Positions 1 through 8,872 of a stretch of 64,000 nt of DNA are shown here, piece by piece. The stretch covers positions 62,001 through 126,000 of the forward strand of contig NZ_LMOI01000022.1 in the NCBI RefSeq assembly GCF_001423525.1, written 5' to 3'. How positions within the stretch are numbered: the stretch's first letter is position 1; each line of letters begins with the position of its first letter. Made by a program: the position numbers and the translations under genes. The stretch comes from Arthrobacter sp. Leaf137. Lineage in GTDB: Bacteria > Actinomycetota > Actinomycetes > Actinomycetales > Micrococcaceae. The notes under the pieces were generated by a model. The model saw only the letters and a program-made list of their open reading frames with translations. It ran no database searches and had not been told where the DNA came from.

Positions 1-2
1 AG

Positions 3-839
3 ACCCCGTGGGAGCGCTTCCTCGACGAGGTGGCCGAGTCCGGCTACAAGTGGATCGAACTGGGCCCCTACGGCTACCTGCCCAACGATCCCGCCCGCCT
101 GGCGGAGGAACTCAAGCAGCGCGACCTTAAGGTCACCGCCGGCACGGTGTTCACGGCCTTCCACCGCGGCCTTGACCAGTGGGAGACCGCCTGGGAACCG
201 GCCCGCAAGGTGGCCGAACTCACCGCCGCAATGGGTGGCGAGCACATCGTGGTCATTCCGGCCATGTGGCGGGACGACGTCACCGGCGAAGCCGTGGAAA
301 GCGGCCAGCTCACAGAGAAGGCCTGGAGCGACTTGTTCGCAGGGCACAACCGGCTGGGCAAGACCCTGTTGGAGGACTTCGGCCTGCAGCAGCAGTTCCA
401 CTCGCACGCAGACTCGCACGTGGGCGCACAAGCGGACATCGAAACCTTGCTCGCCGCAACGGATTCGAAGTACCTGAACCTGTGCCTGGACACCGGCCAC
501 GCCGAATACTGCGGTGCTTCCAGCTTGGAACTGATCAAGAACTACCCGGACCGCATCGGCTACCTGCACCTGAAGCAGATCAACCCGGACATCCTCAAGA
601 AGGTCAACGAGGAAAACATGACCTGGGCCGCAGCCAACCTCGCCGGCGTGATGACCGAGCCGCCGAACGGGCTGCCCGACCTGCGCGCCGTCATCGAAGC
701 AGTGGAGGCACTGAACCGCCCCATCTTCGGGATCGTGGAGCAGGACATGTACCCGGTGGCCTTCGACGTCCCCATGCCGATCGCCAAGCGCACCCGTAAC
801 TACCTGCTGTCCTGCGGTTCCCGCACCGCCGTCAGCTGA
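3..839 (+). CDS. TIM-barrel sugar isomerase/dehydratase, IolE-like (5' partial)
   Basis: AP-endonuclease-2-type TIM barrel of the sugar phosphate isomerase/epimerase family, likely a cytosolic step of inositol or a related polyol pathway. Visible motifs are a HSHADSHVG metal-ligand segment, LCLDTGHAEYCG, and YLHLKQINPDIL followed by a VEQD near the C-terminus, all typical metal-binding strand ends of IolE/MocC-like proteins. The reading frame is open to the window edge, with residues matching the family before the first GTG at 30, so the true start lies upstream. The gene leads a same-strand run with an IolG-type dehydrogenase, a second isomerase and a sugar porter. The exact substrate is not determinable here. 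Confidence 0.8.
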   Translation, partial: TPWERFLDEVAESGYKWIELGPYGYLPNDPARLAEELKQRDLKVTAGTVFTAFHRGLDQWETAWEPARKVAELTAAMGGEHIVVIPAMWRDDVTGEAVESGQLTEKAWSDLFAGHNRLGKTLLEDFGLQQQFHSHADSHVGAQADIETLLAATDSKYLNLCLDTGHAEYCGASSLELIKNYPDRIGYLHLKQINPDILKKVNEENMTWAAANLAGVMTEPPNGLPDLRAVIEAVEALNRPIFGIVEQDMYPVAFDVPMPIAKRTRNYLLSCGSRTAVS

Positions 840-884
840 CGGACCAGCACAGCCCACTCCCTCCAGATCCCAAAGGACAGAACA

Positions 885-1898
885 ATGACTGAAACCCTCC
901 GCGTCGCCGTCATCGGTGCCGGGCGCATGGGCGCCGACCACATCCAGCGGCTCCACCAGCGAATCCACGGCGCCGAAGTGGCCGCCGTCGTCGACGTTGA
1001 CCTCGCCCGTGCCGAGGCCGCCATCGAAGGCATCCCGGGCGCTGTGGCCCTCGCTGACGCCGAGGAAGCGCTCAACAACGGCGACGTCAACGCCGTCCTC
1101 ATCGCCACCCCCGGCTTCCTGCACGAGGACATCCTTTTCAAGGCCATCGCCAAGGACATCCCCATCCTCTGCGAAAAGCCGCTGACCCCGGATGCAGAGT
1201 CCTCGCTGAAAATCGTCGAGGCTGAGGTGGCCTTGGGCCGCAAGCGCATCCAGGTGGGCTTCATGCGCCGCTTCGACGCCGAGTACGCCGCCCTTGGCTC
1301 CATCATCCGGAACCAGGAACTCGGCGAACTGCTCATGCTCCACCATCAGCACCGCAACCCCACCACCCCGGCAGGCTTCACCAACGAGATGCTGATCAAT
1401 GACTCCGTGGTCCACGAGTTTGACGCCATCCGGTTCTTCACCGGCGAGGAAATCACCTCTATCCAGGTCCGCCTCGGCAAGGCCACGAAGAACGCCCCGG
1501 CCGGCCAGCACGACCCCCAGCACGTCCTGATCGAAACGGAGTCCGGTGTCCTGGCCGACGTCGAAATCTACGTCAACGCAAAGTACGGCTACGAAGTGGC
1601 TACCCAGGCGTCCTTCGAGGAGGGCGTCGTCAGCATCGGCGGTGACAAGGGCCCCTACACCCGCAGCGCCGGCCGCTGGGGCGGCAACGTCACGCCCGGG
1701 TTCGAGGAGCGCTTCGGTGCGGCGTACGACGTCGAAATCCAGTCTTGGGTGGACGCGGCACTTAGGGGCGAAATCGGCGGCCCCTCCGCCTGGGACGGGT
1801 ACGCCACCGCAGCGTGCTGCGAAGCCGGCGTCGAAGCGCAGAAGAACGGCGAGAAGGTGGCAGTGAAGCTGGCCGCCAAGCCGGACCTCTACAGCTAG
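885..1898 (+). CDS. iolG: Gfo/Idh/MocA oxidoreductase, inositol 2-dehydrogenase type
   Basis: NAD(P)-dependent dehydrogenase of 337 residues. The N-terminal Rossmann fold starts with VAVIGAGRMGADH. The family lysine motif is CEKPL (about residues 97-101), followed by GFMRRFD, which is common in inositol 2-dehydrogenases. VHEFDAIRFF carries the usual catalytic His/Asp region. It starts 45 bp after the IolE-like gene behind AAAGGACAG and belongs to the same operon. The family and neighbours (isomerases, sugar porter, iolB further along) suggest oxidation of myo-inositol or a stereoisomer; another polyol is possible. Confidence 0.8.
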   Translation: MTETLRVAVIGAGRMGADHIQRLHQRIHGAEVAAVVDVDLARAEAAIEGIPGAVALADAEEALNNGDVNAVLIATPGFLHEDILFKAIAKDIPILCEKPLTPDAESSLKIVEAEVALGRKRIQVGFMRRFDAEYAALGSIIRNQELGELLMLHHQHRNPTTPAGFTNEMLINDSVVHEFDAIRFFTGEEITSIQVRLGKATKNAPAGQHDPQHVLIETESGVLADVEIYVNAKYGYEVATQASFEEGVVSIGGDKGPYTRSAGRWGGNVTPGFEERFGAAYDVEIQSWVDAALRGEIGGPSAWDGYATAACCEAGVEAQKNGEKVAVKLAAKPDLYS

Positions 1899-1940
1899 TT
1901 CCACCTTTCCGGCCTTCCTGATCCACAATGGAGTGTTTAC

Positions 1941-2816
1941 GTGAAAATCGCACTTGACCCCACCCCGTACCACCACTCGCACAGCCTCCTGGAGTTTCCG
2001 CGGGTGGTGGCGGACCTTGGCTACAAGTACATGCAGATGACCCCGCACGCGGACTTTATCCCGTTCTACAACCACCCCAAGGCCGACGATGAGCTCGTTG
2101 GCCAGCTGGGCAAGGCCTGCAAGGACGCCGGGATCGAAATCGCGTCCATTCTCCCGGTGCTCCGCTGGTCCGGACCGGACGAGGACGCCCGTGAAGCGGC
2201 GGTCCGGTACTGGAAGCGAGCCATCCAGATTGCTGTGGACCTGGGCGTCAGCACCATGAACACGGAGTTCAGCGGCCGGCCCGAAAAGGCCGAGGAATCC
2301 GAGCGGGCTTTCTACCGGTCCATGGAGGAACTGCTGCCCATCATCGAACGTGAGGGCATCGACCTGCTGATCGACCCCCACCCCGACGACTTCGTGGAAG
2401 AGGGCCTGGCGGCCATCCGCGTGATCCGGGGCGTGAACTCGAAGAACGTGGGCATGGTCTACGTGGCCTCGCACAGCTTCCACATGAAGAACCAGCCGCT
2501 TGAGATCATGCGCGCGGCGGGGGACAAGCTGCGCCTGGTTCACGTGGCCGACACCATGGACCACCACGCCTCGCACGGCCTGCGCTACATCACCAACCCG
2601 CCGGGCAACCCGGTCCGCGTCCACCAGCACCTGAAGGTTGGCGACGGCGACGTGAACTGGGACGAGTTCTTCGGCGGACTGAAGGAAATCGGCTTCCTGG
2701 ACCGCGAGGACACCGTGATGGTTTCCAGCGTCTTCGCCGAGGACGACAACGCAGACGAGGTGTCCCGGTACCAACTGGACACCATCCAGCAGTACGTCCA
2801 GAAGGTCAGCGTATGA
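1941..2816 (+). CDS. Sugar phosphate isomerase/epimerase family TIM barrel
   Basis: 291 residues, second TIM-barrel isomerase of this operon. It has the family's repeated metal-site pieces: LIDPHPDDF, VGMVYVASHSFHM, LVHVADTMDHHASHG. The protein probably interconverts ketose or inosose intermediates in the cytosol. Its stop overlaps the start of the sugar porter by 4 bp (ATGA), so the two are translationally coupled. A precise reaction cannot be assigned; family members include inosose isomerases and 3-keto-sugar epimerases. Confidence 0.75.
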   Translation: MKIALDPTPYHHSHSLLEFPRVVADLGYKYMQMTPHADFIPFYNHPKADDELVGQLGKACKDAGIEIASILPVLRWSGPDEDAREAAVRYWKRAIQIAVDLGVSTMNTEFSGRPEKAEESERAFYRSMEELLPIIEREGIDLLIDPHPDDFVEEGLAAIRVIRGVNSKNVGMVYVASHSFHMKNQPLEIMRAAGDKLRLVHVADTMDHHASHGLRYITNPPGNPVRVHQHLKVGDGDVNWDEFFGGLKEIGFLDREDTVMVSSVFAEDDNADEVSRYQLDTIQQYVQKVSV

Positions 2817-4243
2817 GTGTGCCTGCGCATACGGAAACCAAGCCCGGGAACCACAAGAAGGCGCTCCGGACAGTCACCATCATCTCTACGTTCGGCGGCC
2901 TGCTGTTCGGCTACGACACCGGCGTGATCAACGGCGCGCTGCCGTACATGCAGGAGGAGCTCGGCCTGACGCCGCTCACAGAGGGCCTGGTGACATCCTC
3001 GCTGCTGTTCGGTGCGGCCTTCGGTGCACTGTTCGGCGGCCGGCTGGCCGACCGCAACGGCCGCCGCAAGATGATCATGGTCCTGGCCGTCATCTTCCTG
3101 GCCGGCACGCTCGCCTGCACCTTTTCGCCGACCACTGAAGTGATGATCGCTGCGAGGTTCGTACTGGGCCTGGCCGTGGGCGGTGCCTCCGTGACGGTTC
3201 CGGTGTACCTTGCGGAAGTGTCACCGAGCGACCGGCGCGGGCGGATCGTCACGCAGAACGAGCTGATGATCGTCACCGGCCAGCTGCTGGCCTTTATCTT
3301 CAATGCCTACCTCGGCAACACCTTCGGCGAGGCCGGCGGCATCTGGCGCTGGATGCTGGTGATCGCGACCCTTCCTGCCATCGCGCTGTGGATCGGGATG
3401 AACTTCATGCCCGAGAGCCCCCGCTGGCTCGCTTCGATGGGCAGCTTCGGCGAAACGCTCAGCGTGCTGCAGCGGATCCGATCCCAGGAGGAGGCCCGGA
3501 AGGAGTTCGAGGAAGTCAAAGCCATGGCCGTGGAGGACTACAAGTCCAAGATGGGCACCTGGAAGGACCTCGTCATTCCGTGGCTCCGCCGGATTTTCTT
3601 CGTGGGGCTGGGCCTGGCGGTGATCCAGCAGATCACCGGCGTCAACTCGATCATGTACTACGGCACCCAGATCCTATCGGAGTCGGGCTTCGGCCGCGAA
3701 GCGGCACTGACCGCCAACATTGCCAACGGCGTCATCTCGGTGCTGGCCACTTTCGTAGGCATCTGGCTGCTGGGCAAAGTGGGGCGCCGCAGGATGCTGA
3801 TCACCGGACAGGCAGGCACCACGACGGCGCTGCTGCTGATCGGGTTCTTCTCACTGATCCTGCCGGAGGGCTCCGTCCGGGGTTTCGTCATCCTGGCGCT
3901 TACCGTGACGTTCCTGGCCTTCCAACAGGGCGCCATCTCACCGGTCACCTGGCTGATGCTGTCCGAGATCTTCCCGCTGAAGATCCGCGGCCTGGGCATG
4001 GGCGCGTCTGCGTTCCTGCTGTGGATCGTCAACTTCCTGGTGGGCTTTGGCTTCCCGCAGCTCCTTGCGGCCATCGGGCTGTCCAACACGTTCTTTGTTT
4101 TCGCCGTACTGGGTGTGGGTGCCATCGCATTTGCCGCGAAGTACGTTCCGGAGACCAAGGACAAGAGCCTCGAGGACCTGGAGCACTACTTCAAGAACGT
4201 AGCCGGGCAGAAGCCCGGGGCCGCCGCCGGCAAGGCGAACTAG
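2813..4243 (+). CDS. MFS sugar porter (inositol/sugar:H+ symporter type)
   Basis: 476 residues with 12 predicted membrane segments. Sugar porter signatures are present: GGLLFGYDTGVINGALP in TM1, GGRLADRNGRRK in the loop 2-3, PESPRWLAS after TM6 and PETKDKSLEDLE after TM12. It is closest in style to bacterial inositol/xylose porters (IolT-like) and to the second porter of this window at 42729. It is the last gene of the catabolic operon; a strong hairpin follows at 4276-4307. Confidence 0.85.
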   Translation: MSVPAHTETKPGNHKKALRTVTIISTFGGLLFGYDTGVINGALPYMQEELGLTPLTEGLVTSSLLFGAAFGALFGGRLADRNGRRKMIMVLAVIFLAGTLACTFSPTTEVMIAARFVLGLAVGGASVTVPVYLAEVSPSDRRGRIVTQNELMIVTGQLLAFIFNAYLGNTFGEAGGIWRWMLVIATLPAIALWIGMNFMPESPRWLASMGSFGETLSVLQRIRSQEEARKEFEEVKAMAVEDYKSKMGTWKDLVIPWLRRIFFVGLGLAVIQQITGVNSIMYYGTQILSESGFGREAALTANIANGVISVLATFVGIWLLGKVGRRRMLITGQAGTTTALLLIGFFSLILPEGSVRGFVILALTVTFLAFQQGAISPVTWLMLSEIFPLKIRGLGMGASAFLLWIVNFLVGFGFPQLLAAIGLSNTFFVFAVLGVGAIAFAAKYVPETKDKSLEDLEHYFKNVAGQKPGAAAGKAN

Positions 4244-4275
4244 CCGGGCCCGCTGATCTTTGCCCCACAACAGGT

Positions 4276-4307
4276 GATGCCCCTCCGGTGATTCCCGGAG
4301 GGGCATC
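4276..4307. terminator. Stem-loop terminator between convergent genes
   Basis: GATGCCCCTCCGG pairs with CCGGAGGGGCATC around a six-base loop. It lies between the sugar porter stop and the 3' end of the MarR gene on the other strand, so it could serve both. There is only a weak T-rich tail (TTCTGTTGG). Confidence 0.7.
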
Positions 4308-4337
4308 TTCTGTTGGTGCTGGAAGGTTGGGCCGTGA

Positions 4338-4787
4338 CTACGCCGGAACGTGAAGCGTGGGCAGCGCACCCACCAGGGGTGCAAGTTCCGGCAGCGCCTG
4401 CGCCTGTTCAAGCGCACGTTCCAGCGTGGCGTCGTGGACCGGGCGGGCTTCGGCAAGCAGCGTGCTTCCGCTGGGGGTGAGCTCGGTGTAGATGCCCCTC
4501 CGGTCGTCGTCGCAGAGGATCCTGGTCAGCAGGCCCCGGTCCTCGAGCCGGTTCACCAGGCGGGTGGTGGCACTGGGGCTGAGGGCCGTGGCGCGGGCCA
4601 GCTGCTGCATGCGCATGTGCCAGCCGTCCTGGCGGTTCAAGGCGTCCAGGACGGTGTACTCCACCACGGACAGTTGGGACTCCGCCTGAAGGGACCGTTC
4701 CAGCTCGCCCTCGATCAGGCCATGCAGGGCCGCCAGGGTGCGCCAGCCCTGCGCGCGGACCTCGACGGCGTCGTCCTTGATGCCCAT
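4338..4787 (-). CDS. MarR family transcriptional regulator
   Basis: 149 residues, winged-helix DNA-binding protein. SATTRLVNRLEDRGLL forms the recognition helix and CDDDRRGIYTELTPSG the wing. It is divergent from an AraJ-type MFS transporter, with a 163-bp intergenic region holding a large inverted repeat; the usual arrangement is a ligand-relieved repressor of the pump and of itself. The ligand is unknown. Confidence 0.85.
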   Translation of the reverse strand: MGIKDDAVEVRAQGWRTLAALHGLIEGELERSLQAESQLSVVEYTVLDALNRQDGWHMRMQQLARATALSPSATTRLVNRLEDRGLLTRILCDDDRRGIYTELTPSGSTLLAEARPVHDATLERALEQAQALPELAPLVGALPTLHVPA

Positions 4788-4838
4788 GGATACTCCTTCC
4801 GGTAAGCGGCTGCGGAGGACCGCTGCCAGCGATATAGA

Positions 4839-4898
4839 AATAGTTGCTTGCGCGGTATATTTGCATGTGCAACAATAAATACCGCGCCTGCAACTATT
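4839..4898. promoter_or_regulatory. MarR operator region: 20-bp inverted repeat
   Basis: AATAGTTGCTTGCGCGGTAT at 4839-4858 matches the complement of ATACCGCGCCTGCAACTATT at 4879-4898 at 18 of 20 positions. The spacer holds a second dyad, TTGCATGTGCAA (4861-4872). This AT-rich block separates the divergent MarR and MFS genes. The word AGTTGCTTGC recurs in front of the other MarR gene at 54786. Confidence 0.65.
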
Positions 4899-4950
4899 TT
4901 AGGCGCCATTCCCCCTCAGAACAACCAGAACAGCTCAAAGGAGCATCACC

Positions 4951-6174
4951 ATGCCTGTTGGCCTGATCGCCCTCGCCCTTGGAGGGTTTGGCATTGGACT
5001 TACCGAATTCGTTATCGCGGGCCTCCTGCCTGACGTTGCCGCCGACTTCGGGGTGAGCGAGGCGTCCGCCGGATGGTTCATCTCGGGCTACGCGCTCGCC
5101 GTGGTGGTGGGCGCCCTGGGATTGACGGCGGCCGTGACCAGACTGGAGCGCAAACCCGTCCTGGCCGGCCTGCTGGTGCTGTTCATTGCCGGGAACCTGC
5201 TGTCCGCAACGGCTGCTGACTACTGGCCCATGATGCTGGGGCGGGTCATCGCCGCACTCGCGCATGGTGCCTTCTTCGGCATCGGGGCGGTGGTTGCCGC
5301 AGGCATGGTGCCGCCAAGCAAGAAGGCCGGTGCCATCGCCCTGATGTTCACCGGGCTCACGGCCGCCAACGTCCTGGGTGTACCGTTCGGCACGCTGCTG
5401 GGCCAGGCTGCTGGTTGGCGGGCCACCTTCTGGGCCATCACCGTGATCGGTGTGGCGGCGCTCGCCGGCATCCTGGCGCTGGTGCCCCGGCAGGCCGGCG
5501 CAGCTGAAGCCGGCGGAAGCCTGCGTTCAGAGCTTGGCGCGTTCCGCTCCGGCCAGGTGTGGCTGTCCATCGTAGTGACGGTCCTGGGCTTCGGCGGCAT
5601 GTTTGGGGCGTTCACGTACATTGCGTACACCCTGACAGAAGTGTCCGGATTCGAGGCCTCAACGGTCCCGTGGCTCCTGATCGTGTTTGGCGTGGGGCTG
5701 TTCGCCGGTAACACCCTTGGCGGCAAAGCGGCGGACCGGAACGTGGACCGTACCCTGCTGGTGGTGCTCGCCGTCCTGGCTGTGGTTCTGGTGGCGTTCG
5801 CCCTGGTGGCAGCCCACCCCGTGCTGACCGTGGTCTCCCTGGTGCTGATGGGAGGATTCGGGTTCGCCACCGTTCCCGGACTGCAGATGCGCGTCATGAA
5901 GTACGCTCCGGGTGCGCCTACCCTGGCCTCCGGCGCCAACATCGGCGCCTTCAATGTGGGGAACGCCCTGGGCGCCTGGCTGGGCGGCGTCACCATTACG
6001 GCAGGCTTCGGGTACACATCGCCCATTTGGGCCGGAGCTGTCATCACCCTGGCGGGCGTGGCCGTCATGGCCTTCGCTGCGGCGGCTGCCAAGCGGAGCG
6101 AAACCCGCATAGGTACGCCAGCCGAAGCCCCGGGCGGGGCGTCGGCGGAGGCCGCAGGCGCGGTCCGCGTCTGA
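4951..6174 (+). CDS. MFS transporter, AraJ/DHA1 efflux type
   Basis: 407 residues, 12 membrane segments. GFGIGLTEFVIAGLLPDVA in TM1 and AHGAFFGIGA in TM4 are typical of the AraJ/YdhP group of sugar or drug efflux permeases. The start ATG has a good AAAGGAG site. Divergent from the MarR gene, which probably represses it. The exported compound is unknown. Confidence 0.85.
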   Translation: MPVGLIALALGGFGIGLTEFVIAGLLPDVAADFGVSEASAGWFISGYALAVVVGALGLTAAVTRLERKPVLAGLLVLFIAGNLLSATAADYWPMMLGRVIAALAHGAFFGIGAVVAAGMVPPSKKAGAIALMFTGLTAANVLGVPFGTLLGQAAGWRATFWAITVIGVAALAGILALVPRQAGAAEAGGSLRSELGAFRSGQVWLSIVVTVLGFGGMFGAFTYIAYTLTEVSGFEASTVPWLLIVFGVGLFAGNTLGGKAADRNVDRTLLVVLAVLAVVLVAFALVAAHPVLTVVSLVLMGGFGFATVPGLQMRVMKYAPGAPTLASGANIGAFNVGNALGAWLGGVTITAGFGYTSPIWAGAVITLAGVAVMAFAAAAAKRSETRIGTPAEAPGGASAEAAGAVRV

Positions 6175-6205
6175 ACCATCCGCCAAGTACGCGATGGAGG
6201 CCCGC

Positions 6206-6239
6206 CTTCCCGGGACTTTAGGCGGTCTGGTCCCGGAAG
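6206..6239 (+). terminator. Possible stem-loop after the MFS gene
   Basis: CTTCCCGGGAC can pair with GTCCCGGAAG across a 13-base loop about 30 bp after the transporter stop. No T tract follows. The rest of 6175-6490 shows no gene or other clear feature. Confidence 0.35.
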
Positions 6240-6577
6240 AATATTCAGCGGTCGTCCCGCCTCAGCAAGAGTGCGACGGGGGAAAGACTCGAAACGTAGG
6301 ACCTTCCATGTCAGGGAAGCGCTGGCCGTCCGGGAACCTACCGCAATGCAAGAACTAACGGGCTCTGGACTCCTTTTGGCCCTCTTAGGGTATCCACTGA
6401 GGCCGGCACCCGGCGCTCCTCGCACGATGAGGGATCCCTGCCCGGGCACTGGTCACGAGATCGTTGGCAACCGTCCCGTAGAAGGTTCCTTCACCGATCG
6501 CAGTCGGCTTCTACATGGCAGGCCGACGCGAGGACGTCCAGTGCGGACTCCCCTGGGTTTGAATGTGCTGATCCCGT

Positions 6578-6604
6578 GGATGGGTGGATGGGTGGATGGG
6601 TGGG
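6578..6604. repeat. 8-bp tandem repeat (GGATGGGT, about 3.4 units)
   Basis: Three direct copies of GGATGGGT followed by GGG. It lies in the atypical tail of the PRC-barrel frame and could be a slippage site. Confidence 0.8.
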
Positions 6605-6621
6605 AAGCCGGCAGCGGCGCC

Positions 6622-6647
6622 GGGTGCCCGGCAGGCGCCGGGCACCC
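6622..6647. terminator. Perfect 11-bp stem-loop
   Basis: GGGTGCCCGGC and GCCGGGCACCC around AGGC. On the minus strand it would fall where PRC-barrel genes usually end, so it may be the old terminator of that gene. Confidence 0.4.
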
Positions 6648-7172
6648 GCGGGGCGAACGGAGAACTCGCCGTAATAGGTCCCGAGCCGGTCTCGATAGGC
6701 GGGATCGTCAGCGGTGGCATCATCGAGTTCTGGCGAATCCTTGATCTGGGCCTTCGCGAGATCGACGTAGACCTTCTCGTCCGCGTCGTCGACACGCTGA
6801 ATCGTGGCCGCCGGAAGAGTTACCTTCCGGCCGAAGATCCATGGGCCGGTGTCGACCACGATGCTGCTTTCATCGACCGCGTTGCTGGCCTCGTCGACCT
6901 TGCCGATGTCGCCATCGGAGGCGTGAACGCGATAGCCCACGATGGTGCCGGACTCAGCTGCGCGAGCCGACGAATCACGGTAATTCCAGGCGTCCCACCG
7001 ATCGAAGTCATCGGAGACATCCTGTAGCGATGACCGCCAGAATCCACCGATCCCTCAGCGGGCGAATTTCGGTCGTCGTGACCGAATGTGCCCTTTGACC
7101 GGACGATCAATGGAGATTCGCCGCGCCCGTGCTTTCGACAGAGTTTTCCAGCGGGATGAGCGGATCGGACCA

Positions 7173-8026
7173 CTAGACAGGCTTGTCGAATACGCCCTGG
7201 ATGAACACCGTGCGCCCGGCCTCGGTGTTGCGCCCGGAGTTACTCGTCTTGACGGCTGCCTGTTCTCCCAGCACGAGATGCATTCCAAGCGGAGGAGGGG
7301 CGCTGGAGCCGCTCGCACCCGACGCTTGCGCCTTCGCCTGCTGTGCCTTGCGCGCCGCCACGATGTCGGCGGTAATGTCGCGCCAGGTGCGCTCCAGGAG
7401 ACTTGCACCGCGGATCAACCCGCGGAGGGATTCCGCATCGGCCAGATGGCTCTGGTTGGGGCGGCTCGCCCATGGGACCGGAAGCTCGATCGGCTCGCCG
7501 TTCCCCGCGCAGATTTCCTGGCAGACGAACAGCCCGCCCGGCCTGAGTACCCGGGCGATTCCGGAATACAGGCGGCGCTTGTCCAGGATGTTCATCTGCA
7601 TTTGTATCGTCCACACCACGTCGAAGCTGGACGCGGCGAACGGAAGCTCCAGGGCATCACCCGCCTGAAAGCGGGTGCGATCGGACAACCGCGTCATCCG
7701 AGAAAGGGCGTTGGCCACCCCGCAGAATTCAGGGGAGAGAGATCGATGCCGGTCACGTCGCAACCCAAAGTTGCGGCGAGGTAACGCGCCGGGCCGCCCA
7801 ACCCGCTGCCCACGTCGAGCACTCGCGATCCTGGCGGAATCTTTGCAAGCTCCACCAATGCGCGCGTAGCCGAACGTCCCGCGGAGTGAAACTCGTCGGC
7901 CGGCGCGAGATCTTCGTGCGTGACCGAGTCCAGGTCCTTGCCGAGAGCTTGCAATCCCGCCACGATTCGCGGCAGAAGTCCGCCCGGCTCGTAGTGACGA
8001 AGCATTTCCTCGTGCGAGTCGCCCAT
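7173..8026 (-). pseudogene. SAM-dependent methyltransferase interrupted by a 2-bp slippage frameshift
   Basis: A class I methyltransferase split over two frames. The 5' part (from 8026) gives MGDSHEEMLRHYEPGGLLPR and the SAM motif VLDVGSGLGGPARYLA up to TGIDLSP, then terminates. The second frame continues the fold at once: EFCGVANALSRM, then GDALELPF, FDVVWTIQ and LRPGGLFVCQE. The junction is a (GA)4 run on the plus strand (7735-7742); removing one GA/CT unit joins the parts as GIDLSPEFCGV. The family resembles gamma-tocopherol/sarcosine-dimethylglycine type methyltransferases. Either a sequencing error, phase variation or a recent null mutation. Confidence 0.75.
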
Positions 8027-8034
8027 GGGCGCAA

Positions 8035-8350
8035 TTTCTGCGCGGATGTCGGGGAGCCGTCAAGTATGCGCTTGCTCCCACCACCCCGTCACCTGCCCTC
8101 CTCCGGCAGGAGGGAGGGTCTGGCCTGTGCCCTCACGAGGTCTCCACTCGACGCAGAAAGGCATCGCAGACCCCCCGACCAGCAAACGATCTCTGTCCTC
8201 CTAAACGACATCGGAAGGGGCGCGGTCGTGCAATTCTCCCTTCGTCCCAAGGGTCCGTGGGTGACTGACAACCTGGATCAGCGGATAGCTCGCCTCCCCG
8301 CAATCGCTTACGGCTTCGTCGTCCGCTGGACCGTTCCCGAGATGCGATCC
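8035..8350. other. Region without a supported gene
   Basis: I see no convincing coding region. The open frames here have the composition of high-GC shadow frames and none shows a recognisable domain. Confidence 0.4.
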
Positions 8351-8598
8351 ATGGCGCAATTCCTACTGGTGCTGTCAGGCGTCTTGCTCGGCACCGCAGC
8401 AACGCTTCTTATCGAATTTCTCCTGCCCCCCGTGCGGCAGAGAAGGCAGAGGCGGAGACGGATGCGTCGCGAGAAATTCAAGAGACGTCGCTAGAACTTC
8501 TTCGCGAGACTCAACTCCTGCTCGCCCGCGCGCAGGCCGAGTTGCGTCAACGACCTTGGTGGCGACGGCGGCCGAAAGGTTCAAGGCGATACAAATAG
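8351..8598 (+). pseudogene. Small membrane-anchored coiled-coil protein with poly-C frameshift
   Basis: From ATG 8351 the frame gives one membrane segment, MAQFLLVLSGVLLGTAATLL, ending at FLLPP. It then runs into a run of Arg codons and stops at 8494. One frame over, starting at the C6 tract (8426-8431), a sensible amphipathic helix follows: EIQETSLELLRETQLLLARA, ending RRYK and TAG at 8598. A seventh C would join them into an 82-residue anchor plus coiled coil. Function unknown. A solitary copy of the array palindrome lies 77 bp downstream. Confidence 0.5.
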
Positions 8599-8674
8599 GA
8601 ACCTTATCTACCTCGACCCTGTCTTCTCGCGGAGGCCAACATCGCCGCTCAGCGATCACAGCGAGCCACCAGCG

Positions 8675-8702
8675 TTCGTAAGCCGGTCCTCCACCGGCCG
8701 CC
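8675..8702. repeat. Array palindrome, isolated copy
   Basis: TTCGTAAGCCGGTCC plus TCCACCGGCCGCC, the same imperfect palindrome as in the 16-39 kb array but about 8 kb outside it. Confidence 0.65.
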
Positions 8703-8872
8703 AGTCAGGGCCCGATAGCCCGCGTCAAAACTCCCGGCGCTTGTGGGTTTTGGCGGTTCTTGGCGGCTTTTTGTTGTCGCTATGTGTCGTGACTGTCTAC
8801 CAGCTGGCCGCTGACAGCGGTCCGTTCGGGAAGATTCATTCGGTGCTGATGTATCGGGCTAAGTGCCGGTTG

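Larger units (their letters stand above)
6491..7027 (-). pseudogene. PRC-barrel domain protein, apparently degraded at both ends
   Basis: The frame encodes a PRC-barrel core common in actinobacteria: GYRVHASDGDIGKVDEAS, then SSIVVDTGPWIFGRKVTLPA and KVYVDLAKAQIKDSPELDD. The usual family N-terminus (W-x-YRD) is readable in frame upstream of the only usable start (GTG at 6940) as RWDAWNYRDSS, but no ATG, GTG or TTG is found before the upstream TGA. The C-terminal tail after YYGEF is atypical, running through a perfect stem-loop and a GGATGGGT tandem repeat. I read it as decaying, though a shorter protein from 6940 cannot be excluded. Confidence 0.55.
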
